A DNA stretch of 64,000 nucleotides, from NCBI RefSeq assembly GCF_000150275.1, contig NW_002060946.1, positions 5,908,667-5,972,666 on the forward strand, given 5' to 3'. Position numbers and translations under genes: made by a program. The notes beneath the pieces were generated by a model. The model was given only the letters and a program-made list of their open reading frames with translations. It searched no databases and had not been told where the DNA came from. The stretch comes from Trichoplax adhaerens (lineage: Eukaryota; Placozoa; Uniplacotomia; Trichoplacea; Trichoplacidae). How positions within the stretch are numbered: position 1 is the first letter of the stretch; the number at the start of each line of letters is the position of its first letter. Positions 1 through 13,791 of this stretch are shown in pieces.

Positions 1-421
1 CTGCTATCTATTCTATAGATTAACTCCATTTAATATTTAATATACTATAAGAGACATTAAAAATAATGCAATAATTGCTGTATTGTAAAGTAGGTGTATA
101 TGGATAATTACATTGATAGTCATGATTTCTTAATTTAATATGGAATACAAACACTCTGGCCACATCATACAACGTACAAACATAATTTTATAAGCTGTAT
201 GGCAGTTAAGAAGTCTACTTTACATCATTTTTTAAACTTAAAAGCAAATGATCTTGTATTCTATCTTTAATTCATTTAAATAGGAATATGAATCAAGGTA
301 ATTTGTACTCTAGCGTCAACGAGTAGACATGATATGATAATATTTTAGACCGTTTCGCTTTCTTTCCGTCCTGTTGCTAATTCATTGGTTCAATTTGTTG
401 CATGAGGCAAATTTTTACATT

Positions 422-540
422 CTACTGATACTGGCCACTGTCTGGCGAAGTTGATAATGTATCAATACAATCTCGATTGAAAATACCATCACAACTGGGA
501 AAAGAAATTTTTTTGCACGATGGCTTCTCGGATGAAGATT
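422..540 (-). other. Duplicated alternative last exon of aGPCR-1
   Basis: A second terminal exon lies below the one at 648-817. Both begin after a TTTATTTAG or CTATTTAG acceptor in the same phase (two bases, then TCN TCA TCN), and both keep a Ser-rich start followed by a C-x-G-x-I-x-x-x-C-[IV]-D core. This copy encodes about 39 residues, ending in SPDSGQYQ and a TAG stop at 422-424. The upper copy encodes 56 residues and ends at 648-650. The shared phase and motif show an exon duplication. Use as an alternative 3' end is inferred. Confidence 0.6.
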
Positions 541-3500
541 CTAAATAAAAAATGGGACGTTAACCGAAAATTAAATCTAATTTAATATCAGTGCATTTTA
601 TGATATATAAGCTAACATCAAAAAGAAAAATAAACATTTCAGAAATTTTATTCTATCCCTATTTCATCGCTATAACCTGTATCTTCCGGCCAATTATTAC
701 ATTCTATTGATCCTTTACCACTTTCTATTGATATTGAGTCAACACAATTTTGATCAATAGTACCGCCACAGCCTCGAGTAGGAGCTTTACGACGTAAAGA
801 CTGCCCCGATGATGACACTAAATAGAAAATAGAGTAGTAGCAAGACATTTTAACCGTGATAATTAAAATATTGTGGGTGATCGCTTATACTAAATGCAAT
901 GTTGGCTCAGTACTAAATAGTAAAGGCTACTGCTGCTATGATTCATTTTAAATGAATGCAATAAAGTTTCAATTAAACTTGCCAGAATATGGTTTATTAA
1001 ATGATGTCGTAGTGTGATCTGTAATCGAATCAAAAGCATTAACATATATTTTCATTTTCATCTGTCAATAGTAGCTAGGAAAATGATGAGTGTGTTTATG
1101 TCACAGCAAAACTACGATGTAACGAATTAATAGGCTTTGTTACTCATAGTAATGGAAAATCGTAAACTATGGCCTAGATATACTATCCCAATAAGCAATC
1201 CAAGACTTTCTACTGCATAAATTACAGTTTAAAAAGATTTCAATCTTCATGGTACCTGTCTGAACTTTACCAGAGTTACAGTGTAATGTATTTCCTTGAC
1301 TATAGGAGTTAAGACATAGTTGGACTTGTGATCTTGACTATAGCATTGAAAGAAAGTCAAAACTTGTAATAAAATCGTACTACAATAAATAATAACAAAT
1401 CATTTCGCCATATCAGTAGGATAAGTTATACTACAAAATTGCAATGTTTATGGTCATAATTTCAAGAATGATTATCATAAACTTTATCATAAATCTAGCG
1501 AAGGAAAGCATTGACTCAACTACAGCATGCACCTGCGCTCTAGCAGGGCGCCATCGAAAATTCCGTCTTTTTATAGCTGCTATCACCTAATTATAAGGAT
1601 ATTGACACGAAATTTTTCGTTTAATACATTTAAAGTGTAAACAAGCAGTTAGAATCAGGACATGTTTATTAAATAGTAGCTGAAAATTAACCTGTTTATC
1701 CAATAGGCAATGGAATAGGAATAGTACAAACCCTTGCATTGAAATTGATATGGTGAACAAATAGTCAGCTACGTAATCCCCTGGTATAGGAACGAATAAG
1801 CCAACAATCCAGCACAATCCTAGCAATGGTAAGAGTGCTATAGCATTTCGAATATCAGTCCTACAATGCAAATAGTAAAACCGATCCTTACTCCTAGTTG
1901 AAAAGCTAATTATTGGTATTAATAGATGTATGTCTATATCTTTTAGTAAATATGATGAAAATTATAACGATTACAACTTTAGAAATGAATTATTATTGCT
2001 TATAGATTTGTTACTATAGTTAATATGAAGACACCCTAAACTGCCTCTTAGTATGGTTGTTGCAATACTATATCTATTCGGAGATTGGTAAACCAGAAAA
2101 TGCTTCTACCTTAGTGATTTGCGATTGCTTTCGGAAGCTTTTTTTACTCCATCAGACATTCTATGAGTTAGGATATATAGTGTTATTCCAAATATGATGA
2201 TATTAGTCTGTAAAAGAACGCATCTTTCGTAAGCGCTAGCAAGTTCCGAAATTGGAAATACTTGCTATGTATAATCAAAAAATTATCAATCGTAATCTTC
2301 AAACGCATTCTCTCGTCGGAAGCAGTTATGTTTTATAGTCTTTCGACGTGCTATCTTTAAGATATCTTAATTATTGATGTCTTCTATTATTCCACCTACT
2401 AAGGTTATGACGGTTAATGGAGCAAGGAATACCCAAATAAATGAGGAGCGTATCCAACAACTATCAATAATAAAAATAATTTACCATAGTATTAAAGTAT
2501 TGCATATATTTTAATCGATAGTAAGAATACGGTGAATATTACAAATTATTTCTATTCATACATACGCTGTATTATTTGTATAAGCTTGAGGAAAAGCAGC
2601 AATGCTTATGCCACTGACTACAGCTGGAGTTCCTAAAATTGCGGATTATATAATTATATCAAGTTTCCACTGCTATCTATACTAGTATTGGCTTGATATC
2701 ATTTTTAGTCTTCATCTAATTTTACCGATATCTTAAAACATTTTATTGCAAAAGTAATATTTCAAAATTTTATACTGCTTCAAAAGCACGAAAAATTAAT
2801 CTCGATTGATATCTTTAATGAAAATAATTTTCCGTAAATCCTTTCCCAAAGTTGAGCCTTTTAGCTTAATTTTTCTTTGTTTTATTGCTAATAGACTATC
2901 AATTGTGCTTTACTCTAACCAATCATACTCACCCCAACCAATCGCCAGGAATAGATAAATATGCCATCTTCTTTCAATTATAAAGACTGTTACCAAAACA
3001 CGATATAAGTGAATGCCCTCTACGAGCTGCCATGTGAAAATGCTAGTGAAGAAGAATTGTAGCATTACAGTAATGGCAGTACACCAACCCTAATCCGTAA
3101 GAGAAATAATCTTGTAAGTATATTCAGCGTGCAATTGCTGTAGTGTGATTTACAGCTAACAATTAAATTGTTTATCAAAGTGAAAAATTTAATGAATACA
3201 ATAACGAATTTGAAAAGCGTTGTTCATACCTTGAATATAAAGTATATCAATTATTTATAGAAATATTATTTTACATTTAATATTGTAATCACTCGTAATT
3301 ATCTTAGTATTAATTTTACGTAAACTTATAATATTGTTATATTTTCCGTTATGACTAAGGTGATGTATCATTTCGAATTTATTTCGTCTTGTGGCTCTTG
3401 TCTGATATCTGAATCAATTTCGAAATTCAATACTTGCTTAGTCTATTCTAAATCTGAGTGCTTGTTACGGAGCCAAGCTCCGAAATAATAAAGGCCTTGT

Positions 3501-6500
3501 TAATTAAAATATCTAATATAAATTGTTGTTTGTTCCAGTAGTCTAATAAGCGTTAATGAATACTTATTTATTGATAAGATTAATGTCTAAGTAATTGAAT
3601 ACTAATACCTAAGTGTAACGTGTAATTTGTGCTGAGCCTTGAGGCTCTAATTGGCACAAATAAATTTATTGTTGTTAATTAGCGTTAAGTTATACTGATT
3701 TATGTTAACTTCTTCTATCTAAATTCCTATACTGTAAGTCGCTATGTCTAAGATACTAACATATGCACCATCGGCGGAGACCCAGACTATATAAACTCGA
3801 GCACTAAATTAGCTCTTCAGTTCCATTTTAATCATTTTTAGGTCCACTTGATCATCATTACAAGGAGTTTTCTAACGTACTTTTTACTAGATTCTTTTAC
3901 TAGGATTTATCTCAATAAAGTAAAGTCCTTAAACCTATTACCCGTTGGCAGCTTATCTATGTAGTCGAGAGTTAATTCAACTACGATAAGTCGCCTAAAT
4001 CGGCTGGGGGCACTAGTAGTCGCAACAACAGCGTTTAAGATCCGTTCAAAAAGGCAATTCGTAATAGTGCTAAATAATAATACCAAACTTGGATTACGGT
4101 ATACGAGTATTAATGCATTTTACTATAGATGTGCCTAAAATCGAATAATCTAACTGCCGTAGACAGACAGAGCACAATAGATTCTAAACATAAGCAGCTA
4201 TACACAGTTACTGTTAAAAGCGAACTTAATTCGTTTACTTTGGAACCAGAAGAGAACATGAACTTTAAACTTTAAAGTGAAAAAACTGGTAAAATGTCTA
4301 CCAGTTGAGGTTATCGACAGCACTTACAATCTTTAAATGTTATAATATGAATAACTAATCAAATTTCGCCAACTAACCTTATCTGCAGTCTGATTTATTA
4401 ATGCCATAAATCCGACATTAGAAAATACGATAGCAATAATTAAATTGATGTGGATAAACCATTTGCGCGATTTAGGTAACCTATAACATTCATGAATTGA
4501 AGAAGACTTTTGCTACCACTATTATACTTAAAAAGCACACAATAAGATAATTTAAATGACTCAGTTACGCTAATTTCAGTAGCAGTCAAGCCAAGTGTTA
4601 ACATAAGTATCACCTTATTAAGCAAAACGTAGAGATTTTATTATATTTCACCAACAGAGCGTTTACAGCTTACCTTAGAATTATAAAGGCTAACAAAGTC
4701 ACAATTAATCCAATCGCTGAAAGGCTTAGACCAATATAGCTTATTATAGACAGTATACGACTGTGCAATAGCCTTACTCTAAACATCGGATCAACAGTGC
4801 TGTTAACAATGATAGTTTCGTTACTAGCAATGGTAGTTTCATTACTACCATTAATTTGTATTGGATTATATTGAATAACATGAATAACAGGGGGTGGAAG
4901 AGGTTGAAAGGGTGACGGTTGCTCCTATAGTTGAAGATAATTAAAGTAGCAAAAGGACTAACAAATAAATCCATCGTGCTAAATGAATATCGAAACGTTT
5001 AATAAATTACAGTACAATTATAAAGTTTTAAAGTTAATTAAACTTCTTTTAGGCTGCTATGGTTACTTAGAGATGTTTCTTTTAATAGCTAATTGTATAA
5101 TTATTAATCCTTACATCAGAACCGGTAACTAAAACCGTCAAATCGCCCGGTCCTACTGGTTGCGGATTTACCATATCTTGATAGCTATCGTGTATCCCTG
5201 GTATTGTTATTATAATTGTAATAGGAGGTAGAGGTACTACTATCCCAACATGTGTGCAGCCAGATTGGTACCAACTCAACTCATAAGAAATTAATTTACT
5301 CATATTCGCCTGATATGTAAAATTTTCCCAAGTTCCTAGGAATGAGTTGGTAGCCTCTTCTCCGAAGACATTATATGTTAGCTGGTAAAAGACATTGGAT
5401 AAGGTAACTTGTTGTCCTTCCTAACCCGATAAGATGTGTCTTAATGTTAGGTTATACTTGCAAATAGTTCATCGTATAGAATTTTTTATACCCCATCATG
5501 ATATTGCAATAGCAAATCGACGTATTCTCAACGTCGATGCAAACTAATTTATCCATTAGAATCAACTTACATGAATAGGACAGTGAGTAGACGTCGTTTC
5601 TAACTGCTGTAGTATATCGGTCGCAGTTCGAAGTAAACACTACAGTTGAAGAGCAATTATGTCGAACGATCGAAATAACGTACATATGTATACTGTCAAT
5701 AATCATTAATGAAAAATATATAATAAAGTAACAATAATAATTATAGTTCTAAACTAGAATCGAACAAAAACTAAATCAGTAATAGTATATTTACGTTATC
5801 TAGATTCTGATATTCCAAAGGATAATTGGTAACGTTACGCTCTTGCCGGATGGTATATATTAAGTTAAGCGTGTCAATAGTTAATTGCTTTCCAGCCACG
5901 TCGCCTTGATTTTTATGAAGAAAACTAGCCATCTGAATCAAGTACGAAGGTGGATAATCTTTGCTTTTTATCGTGATCATCTGTTACCAACACACGATCG
6001 AGATATAAACGAATTATTAATATTTTGATTACTTCTCAGTATTACTGTTTACACTTAAGTTTTTCGTCGCATGTACCCGTTCGTAAACTATTGAAACAAT
6101 TTCTGAATAGCAATGGCAGTCACTAACTGGCGACCATATAGAAGAATTCGTTAATGTTGATTGGCACCACCGATACAAATCACCTAAATACGGAAATATA
6201 TCAAGACAGACTTAGATATCCAATTTTCCTCTTTAAGAATACCAGATAACTGATATTCCACGGCAGTTGGATCAAAATTGAACTACCTTTGACTTTATCC
6301 AAACCATAATATTGACTGCATTTAGAAAGCTGAATACTAGAACCAGGAGTAGTTCGCGGCCATAAAATCAAATGCTCAATCTTAGGTTGACAGGCTTCAA
6401 AATCTGCTCCAGTCATTTTATTAAAAGAATCGCCATTAAACAGTAGATTGGCATTTAAAATAGATGTTCAATTTTATTTTATTACTATAGGTAGATTGAT

Positions 6501-7976
6501 AACTTATTTACAAAAAATCGTAAGCACAAATTTTTCGTCAACATTTTCATTACCCAACGAATCTGGGCATACTGCATTGTTTGCTAATTCCCCAGTTTGA
6601 CAACAAACTAATGATTCGCTTTGTAGACCAGATGCGGTTATATTCATTAGTATCTGTAACTGATCCATATCCTGATTGTATCATTAAACAGTATTAGCAT
6701 CATTTGCATTATAAAATATTACATTGCAACGACAATCCATAGCTGAATAGCGAAAAATTTCATCAAAATTTAAATCTAACCGTTTGATTACAGGATATGT
6801 AAGAGGACACCTTTCGTATGATTTCTATAACACACTGTTAGCAATATTATATCATTAGATATTATTAAGTTGGAAACATACCCAATACACATTAAGCTGA
6901 ATAGGGCACTTAAATTTCAGACTAATTAGAATGACAACTGTAAGAACGAACTTGCTGAATATTACCAGAAAAATTAAATGCTAAAATTCAAACTGATTAT
7001 CTAAGCGTTCAATTAATAATTTCTTACGCTGAAAGCTAATAATTTCCTTGGATCTTCATCGGAAACACTAGTTAGTTTATCAGAGGCCGCTTGCAGACCA
7101 ACTGCCAATTGACTCATGTTGATTTTCAAGCTGAAGCCGAGTAATGGAAGATGATCAATGAATTGAAAGATGGATGCATGCAATTTACGCAGTTCATCAG
7201 CCAGTGCAGCTGCTGAACCTACATCCGGCATATCCTAAATAAGTAAATATGAATTTATGTGAAAGAATACTTATGAAAGCGTTACAAAATATACGGCAAA
7301 GTCAATTTGAAGATATTATCATCTTTTTACTAGATTCTGCAACCATAGATCTAAGTTATGACTCATTCATAAAATCATTTTAGTACCTGGATATTATAAA
7401 CAGATCTAGTGACATTTGAGTTTCGGCAATCGCAAAGATCGAGATCATTTTGAGAAATTTGATAATTTTCTTTGCAATAAACACTTGCTATTCCTTCGAT
7501 ATCTTCAATCATACCGGAAAAACAATTTTTAAAGTTTAAAAATTGTCATATTGCAGATCTAACTATCATAACTCTAAACAATATGACCTTTCAACAACTA
7601 ATAATATGCACAATCATAGATTTGGTATGAAGAAGCAAAGATTTAATTGAATATTATACGTAGATATTGTCGGTATATTGGCTTAGCTAATCTGATATAA
7701 TAGTCTTAGGTAACCGAAAATAGTACTATTACGAGTTTTCTCAGATCATTTTTATAGACTATCACGGTTTCTCCATTTTTACTGAATTCGATTTTTAGGA
7801 CGCATGGTCTATCAGTTTACCTTGACTGATGCTAGTAAAATTTTGTAAAGAAGAGCAAGACTTTTCTATCACAATCGGTAAAGATTCAAAAGGTGAAACA
7901 GATCCACGAAAGCAAGTACCAGCGATTATTTCTGTGCAATTCTCCGATTTGGGAAAGCAATCTTGACAATAAATAT
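422..7976 (-). CDS. Adhesion/secretin-type seven-transmembrane receptor with HormR module (aGPCR-1), 5' incomplete
   Basis: This is a cell-surface receptor gene of the 7tm_2 superfamily. Exons in transcription order: 7821-7976, 7387-7493, 7028-7234, 6723-6824, 6554-6671, 6287-6406, 6077-6183, 5795-5980, 5115-5420, 4674-4924, 4378-4480, 2933-3089, 2566-2632, 2400-2460, 2110-2207, 1692-1860, 1533-1586, 1280-1337, then 648-817 or 422-540. All phases agree, and about 864 residues are visible with the 648 stop. The first exons are Cys-rich ectodomain. A HormR module spans 6077-6406 (LWPRTTPG, a CxC near its end). TM1 is in 4674-4924, TM3 in 2933-3089 (WQLVEGIHLYR), TM5 in 2400-2460 (CW..S..W.F..P), and TM6-TM7 in 1692-1860 (LLPLLGLCW, FHCLLDKQ). 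The 5-kb ectodomain-to-TM1 region shows no canonical GPS Cys/Trp motif. Exon 6723-6824 is the least certain. The start codon is missing, probably in or beyond the assembly gap. Ligand and coupling cannot be read from the sequence. Confidence 0.82.
3090..4377 (+). mobile_element. Insertion-like long intron of aGPCR-1 with an opposing core promoter and hairpins
   Basis: At 1288 bp this intron between TM2 and TM3 is several times longer than its neighbours. Read on the plus strand, opposite to the host gene, it holds a TATATAAA box at 3788-3795 with an initiator-like TTCAGTT about 30 bases downstream. It also holds two perfect short hairpins, each followed by AATAAA: CGGAGCC/GGAGCTCCG-type at 3468-3482 and GAGCCTTGAGGCTC at 3634-3647. 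No open frame, terminal repeat or target-site duplication was recognised. It could be a degraded non-coding element or a nested transcript. Confidence 0.3.
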
Positions 7977-8271
7977 CTACAATAGTAAATATCCGTTAGA
8001 ATAGCCAATTGATCCTTTCTTGGCCGATGATCAGTAGCTTGGCATGTATCGAATCATGCTTACTCGTATTCTTAAACCATTCTTAAAGATTGCACTTACA
8101 CAAAATCATAATGAAGACATATGTGCTATATTTGAAATGATTAAATCGTCGTAGTTGACGAATACTGTAGTTTAAACCTTTAGATATTTGCTATGAAAAA
8201 CATATCACTTGCTAAGGTGCCTTAGTTCTCCAAATCTTTAAAATCTGATAAGTTAGGGTATGTTGTAAAGA

Positions 8272-8595
8272 NNNNNNNNNNNNNNNNNNNNNNNNNNNNN
8301 NNNNNNNNNNNNNNNNNNNNNNNNNNNNNNNNNNNNNNNNNNNNNNNNNNNNNNNNNNNNNNNNNNNNNNNNNNNNNNNNNNNNNNNNNNNNNNNNNNNN
8401 NNNNNNNNNNNNNNNNNNNNNNNNNNNNNNNNNNNNNNNNNNNNNNNNNNNNNNNNNNNNNNNNNNNNNNNNNNNNNNNNNNNNNNNNNNNNNNNNNNNN
8501 NNNNNNNNNNNNNNNNNNNNNNNNNNNNNNNNNNNNNNNNNNNNNNNNNNNNNNNNNNNNNNNNNNNNNNNNNNNNNNNNNNNNNNNNNNNNNNN
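8272..8595. other. Assembly gap (324 Ns)
   Basis: Bases 8272-8595 are all N. The gap probably removes or separates 5' exons of aGPCR-1, whose most upstream recognised exon (7821-7976) starts in mid-codon. Open frames that cross the Ns are artefacts. Confidence 0.98.
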
Positions 8596-11500
8596 CATAT
8601 CGTCGCATAATTAATCAAGAGAATTGTAAAGGAATATTTGATTATATTTTTATACAAGTTACACATACATTTTCATGAGTTGAATAACACAGTCAAATAC
8701 TCCTAAGCAATATTTACTCAGGAGCTAAAACTATTGTAGTGAATGGATTTTTTAAGCCTTTTCCATCATACCAGCAATCATCTATAATTGCCGTACTCTA
8801 TTAAACATAACAGACTAATCTAGATCATACACTACTTACTTCATATTGCTGTAGAACTATCAACGCGCATTATTTGAGTAGTTGCAGAAATATTTACAAT
8901 CACATGGATAGACTACTTAACAACACAGCTTTATAGGGATTATAAGCTGCAATCTTTTACGTATACTGAAAGAATAATACAAGTACACTATTTTGTCATG
9001 CCAGGTTTCATCTAAAGTTGCTTTATTAAGCAGAACTGCTATTTCACGCCAGGTAGTGCTTTACGTCACATTATCATGACAATTTTAAAACGAAACTTGC
9101 GAACGAACTTGAATTTTGCTGAAAGTACTTCATAATTAAAAATCAGCCAATGATTCCTCTTCATATTATTGATTATCCGTAAGCAAAATTAATATCTTGA
9201 TTCATTTTGCTTAAATTTCAGTTTCATTTGCTAAACATATCTTCATGTAATTAATTATGTAAGCACAAAATAAAGTAAACTTGTTACGGTACTAAGGCTA
9301 TTCGATGCTGCTTTTATGACATCCGTGACTTAGAGATAATTAAGTCGGATTACTTATAGTTGCCTTGCTCAAGCGCCGGTTCATTGGCTGAATAACATTT
9401 AAAACAACTAATCATTAATGGCATACTGTAGGATTTGTACATCTTATAATGAAGTAAGGAGTAGAATCTATTCATACTATAGCATCGCATCTTTGATTTA
9501 TGAATTAGGCCAGATTAGTAAGTTTTGGGTTCATATTAATGAGCTTGCAGAATCAAAAATTATTGACCCCAATGTTTAATTCCCTCCTTAAAATAAAGAG
9601 GTTAACGTTATAATACATTTTGTGGTACTGCATAGGCCAAAAATAGTCGAGTAATAAAACTTCTACTACCAAACCTAATGCAACGATGTAAATTTTAGCG
9701 CTTTTCAGTAAAATATTCGAATGTAAGGAAAAAAATAAGAAACCAATGCATGTTTCAAAAGTTTCGCCTTCATCTAACAAATTATAGCACGTTACCGATC
9801 GACTTCATTTCTTTCCCAATTTACCATTGCATTCGCACACGCAAGCAGCACGATATAGTAAATGGTATATAAGGCAAATCCATTCTTAATTTGATGTAAA
9901 ATCTTTGCGCTTAATTAAACTATTACAGTATTGCGCTACGCTTAGTTTTGAATTATAATAGAGTAATATTGACAAGAAAATGTACTTGTAACGATACAAT
10001 TTTCAAATTATGTGTCTTAGCCATGTATTAGGTATACATATCCGTAAGGCCTCCTGGAAATTATCTCTAATCTCACAAATATCACAATGATTTACGCAAC
10101 TTAAATCAAATCTTAAACACAAGATTTGAGAAATACTTTCGGTTTCTAATCAGTGTTTTTACATTTATATTAACTCCCGTCGTTAGTACAGGATATTTGT
10201 TCCTGCAGACCTGGGATGTATGTATATTGAAGTTTAATCATATTGTAACAATGCTTAAAACTATATCTTTCAAGACTCTTCTGAATCTAGTATAGTTCCG
10301 TTAATTAAGCGTTATTAATATGTAATATAATTAATTTCCTCTTCAATATTCCGAGACCGGCTTTTCTATCCATTTAAATTACTTAAAATATTAGACACAA
10401 ATGATACGATCCAATAATCTAAACTCGATGGTAATAGATAACTAATGGGCTATTACATGTTGCCACAGCGATAATTATTTCAGCTGTGGTATTTCAACTG
10501 CATTTGTGCAAATTATTAAATAGTCTAAACATTGTTAAACTAGTAAACTTATATTTTTACCAAAACATAAACATTGACATTTTAATTAATTTTCTAGCTT
10601 AGTCAGTTGTCATCTTCATGACTATAGGTATAGAGAGCTTCAATAAAATAGTGTTCCACTGTAAGCCCTTATTATCTGTATTAAGCTCATTGAGAAATAA
10701 ATATTCTAATCTATCATTCATGGGCGTTAGCATCGTAATCAATACACATAAAAGTGAGTCTGCAAGTAAATAAATCGAATAGAATTCACGTTAGGCTGAA
10801 TATAAATGATTCACGCTCTCCTAACATCCGTTGATATACGTACAATAACACCGATAGGAAACCGAATAAATATTAGCGAACCATGCAGGTAGAATAAATT
10901 GCTGTTTTGTGTCAATTTCTACTCTTAAATAGGTTATTCATCAAAATTTATATATTTACTGACTAATTAAACAGATCTAAGTAAAGTAACTCCATATCTT
11001 AGAATTAGTAATTTCGTCATCATTTCCTGATCTCTGTATATAGCAATTACTAATATTGAGCGCACTATCTAAATTACTCACTAAGAAATTAAGAATAGAT
11101 AAAAGTAACATATTCCCATAAAATGATTTAGTATGCGTATTAAAAAGTTTAATTTTTTCTTGGAATTACTTATCCCCATAATTTATATATTGCGTAAAGT
11201 CATATAAAGGAGTAGATGTTCATTAATAAATACAAAATGGCATATTAAATTATCTGGAGATAATCTGAAGTCCCTACGGCAAGCCTACATGTGCTTAACT
11301 TGCATTAAGATCGTGGATAAAATTTCATCAGCAATTTCCTAAGAAACCATTAATTCGTAATCGAGTTTTTAATTTAACCTCTATCTTTCTAATAATTTAC
11401 TAGCATCATGCTTTTCATATTGGAAAGGTGCATGATACATATAGTTCGCTTTCGGTTGCAAGCCTACTGCCTGAAGATCTAAGAAATATTTTATTTCCGC

Positions 11501-13740
11501 CAACATCAATGTTAACGTTTCCCAAATTAAAATTTTTACTTGGCATAAATTTATAATTGTCTTGATAGGCTTTCACAGACATGAATGAAACTTCAGCCTT
11601 TATTTCTGCAGACCTTAAAGATTTATCAATATTTAACAGGTTGAAATTTGTTTACCCGTATTTACTGTAGCTTTTATTGCTCATAACAAACTTATTATCC
11701 AAGATCAATTTCCGTCTACAAATAAAATGGAACAGTTTAAATCTGTTCTACTGATGGAGGATAAATTCAAGAAGCAATCTTTGGTAAAATTTCCATATTA
11801 ACCCAGCAACTTGGTCATATGCCTAACTCTTATTCATTGTTCAGCCTGATTATTCGAAATAATACTGTGAAAAGCGACCATTCTATATCATAATAGATTC
11901 TAATATAATTGCTTGAATCAATTATAAATAGCTCCTATCTGAAGCACGTGGCTAAGTTGCCTTGACTGTAAATATCTATTTAATCATTTATGCACCTGTT
12001 ACGAAATTGAGTTTTGTATTATAATATGTGGATAAATTTGATGATGTTTACCGTAGGTAAGAATGCATAAAATTCAGTGATATCCCGCTAGATCATGAAT
12101 TACTACAAATAGTGAATAATAAACTATGGTTTGTAGCAAATAAGTAAATAACGATATTACCCCATTGTGATAAAGTGATCTTCAAAACAATAAATCAAGA
12201 ACTACAGTTTCTTGCAAATTTCACTTTATTACAGAAGTTAGGTTCGTCTAACTACCAAGGACTATCTGACTATCTGACAATCTACCTATTACAGCAAAAT
12301 TCACGATTTATATACGATTAGTTACACCCATATATAAGATTGTTTTTAATAGCTAAAGTTACATAAATTTAATACTATTGCTTGCAAGATCTGAAAGCGG
12401 TTGTAGAAAATTCGTGACCTATGTAAGATCGTTGTTTAATATGAGTTTATTCTTTCTCAAGCTTCATATTCGGCTGTCAAATACAGTTGTGGCATTCTTT
12501 TTATTTAAAGTATACATGAATAAGGTAGATTTTTTTTCAAAAGTGAAGGTCATTACAAGCATAATGCAATACGTAGTAATCTAGTAATGCCCTACAGTCT
12601 ATTGTAATTTACAATAGTATGGTTTAAGAAGACAGTATAGGATAATTAATTATTACTGAATATGAGTTATCTAGATCTTGGCTTACTCTCTCGATTGAAT
12701 GTATGACAAAACCATTATAAGGATAGTCTTAGTTATTTTATACTATTCTCATGATTTAAGACGTCATATACGAGTATATTGAAGTGAATTAAACCTATTT
12801 TTAGTTTTGGTAAGATTTTGGACATAATTTTCAAAAGACATTAATATTACTCTCTACCACCAGGCAACCATCTCATTTCTAGTAGTAATATTAAAATTGC
12901 AAATTCATACCTTTAAATACCATATATTTAAATTTTTATAGAATTTGTCGTACATGGAGAAACAAATTCAATTTAGGCTATAGACTGTCTAATGATAGGT
13001 AGTCCAACTTCAAAATTTTCTTCTATAAGTGTTTTGTCAGTATATCTTTAACAATTTAATGTTCAAATGCATTATTCACCAGGTATAATTCAGATAGAAT
13101 AGTTTCTATTTAAGTTAGTAATTACAGTAAGAAAAATAAATAATAAATGATTATAATTACTAGTAATTGACGTCTTTACAAGTATAATGCTTACATTTTG
13201 ATGTTATGACTATTACCATCCTAAATTAAGTGTGTTATGCTAGATTGAAACTATAGATTCAGTTTACAGAACTATAAAAATAGGATAATTACAGCCTGGC
13301 CTATTATAGAAAAGGATAAGAAATGTTACTATTTTAGTACTTGCTGATTATTCATATAAAATAATATCCAAGCATGCATGATTTGTACTTGATAGACAGG
13401 ATATATTTGTTGCAATAAATCTATAAAAATTTCGAACTCGGGGTTGATTGCGCCGATATGTCCTAAATGAGTTCTAATAGACACAATAAAAAGAATTAAA
13501 GTTCGATTTGCAAAAATGTAAAATGTGTCAACCTTTGCTCTTCCAATATGGTAATGATGCTGAGCTGTCCCATTGTGAGCTTATTAAGTATTTATAACAG
13601 CTGTTACAATAAACTTTACAAATAATTTGTACCGTTTACGGTTGAGTTCTCTTATAAATAAATGACATTTGTTCTAATTTATAAATTCTAATATAACAAT
13701 TTAACGTATGTGTTAAATAGCGTTACAGATTATTAACAAC
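8596..13740. other. AT-rich intergenic stretch without a recognised gene
   Basis: About 5 kb lie between the gap and the first rhodopsin-type receptor. I read both strands and saw only short frames without family motifs, for example 9553-9780 minus and 12378-12584 plus. Missing 5' exons of aGPCR-1 could lie here, but none could be tied in by phase or motif. Confidence 0.5.
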
Positions 13741-13766
13741 TATAAAATTACTTTTTGAAGTCCTCA
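13741..13766 (+). promoter_or_regulatory. Candidate TATA-type core promoter of Rho-1
   Basis: TATAAAAT at 13741-13748 is followed 25 bases later by an initiator-like CCTCAGA with its A at 13766, ending 25 bases before the ATG. The aligned segment before Rho-2 has CATAAAAT and the same ACCATCATGG start context, so the proximal upstream region was duplicated with the gene. Transcription start is inferred. Confidence 0.4.
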
Positions 13767-13791
13767 GATCTTATATTTTTTAACAACCATC

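Noticed and set aside
3961-4040. tRNA-like CGGCTGGGGGCACTAG segment
   Set aside because: No cloverleaf with an anticodon stem and T-arm could be drawn, and no B-box of the right form was seen.
5452-5706. 84-codon minus-strand frame inside aGPCR-1, with several Cys
   Set aside because: Its only stop-free splice frame does not match the phase of the exons on either side, while exons 5795-5980 and 5115-5420 join directly in phase 0 as in aGPCR-2. Treated as intron.
8212-8666. Three long frames crossing the N run
   Set aside because: They are open only because Ns contain no stops.
9553-9780. 75-codon hydrophobic minus-strand frame above the gap
   Set aside because: Hydrophobicity alone is common in T-rich frames, and it could not be joined by phase to aGPCR-1.
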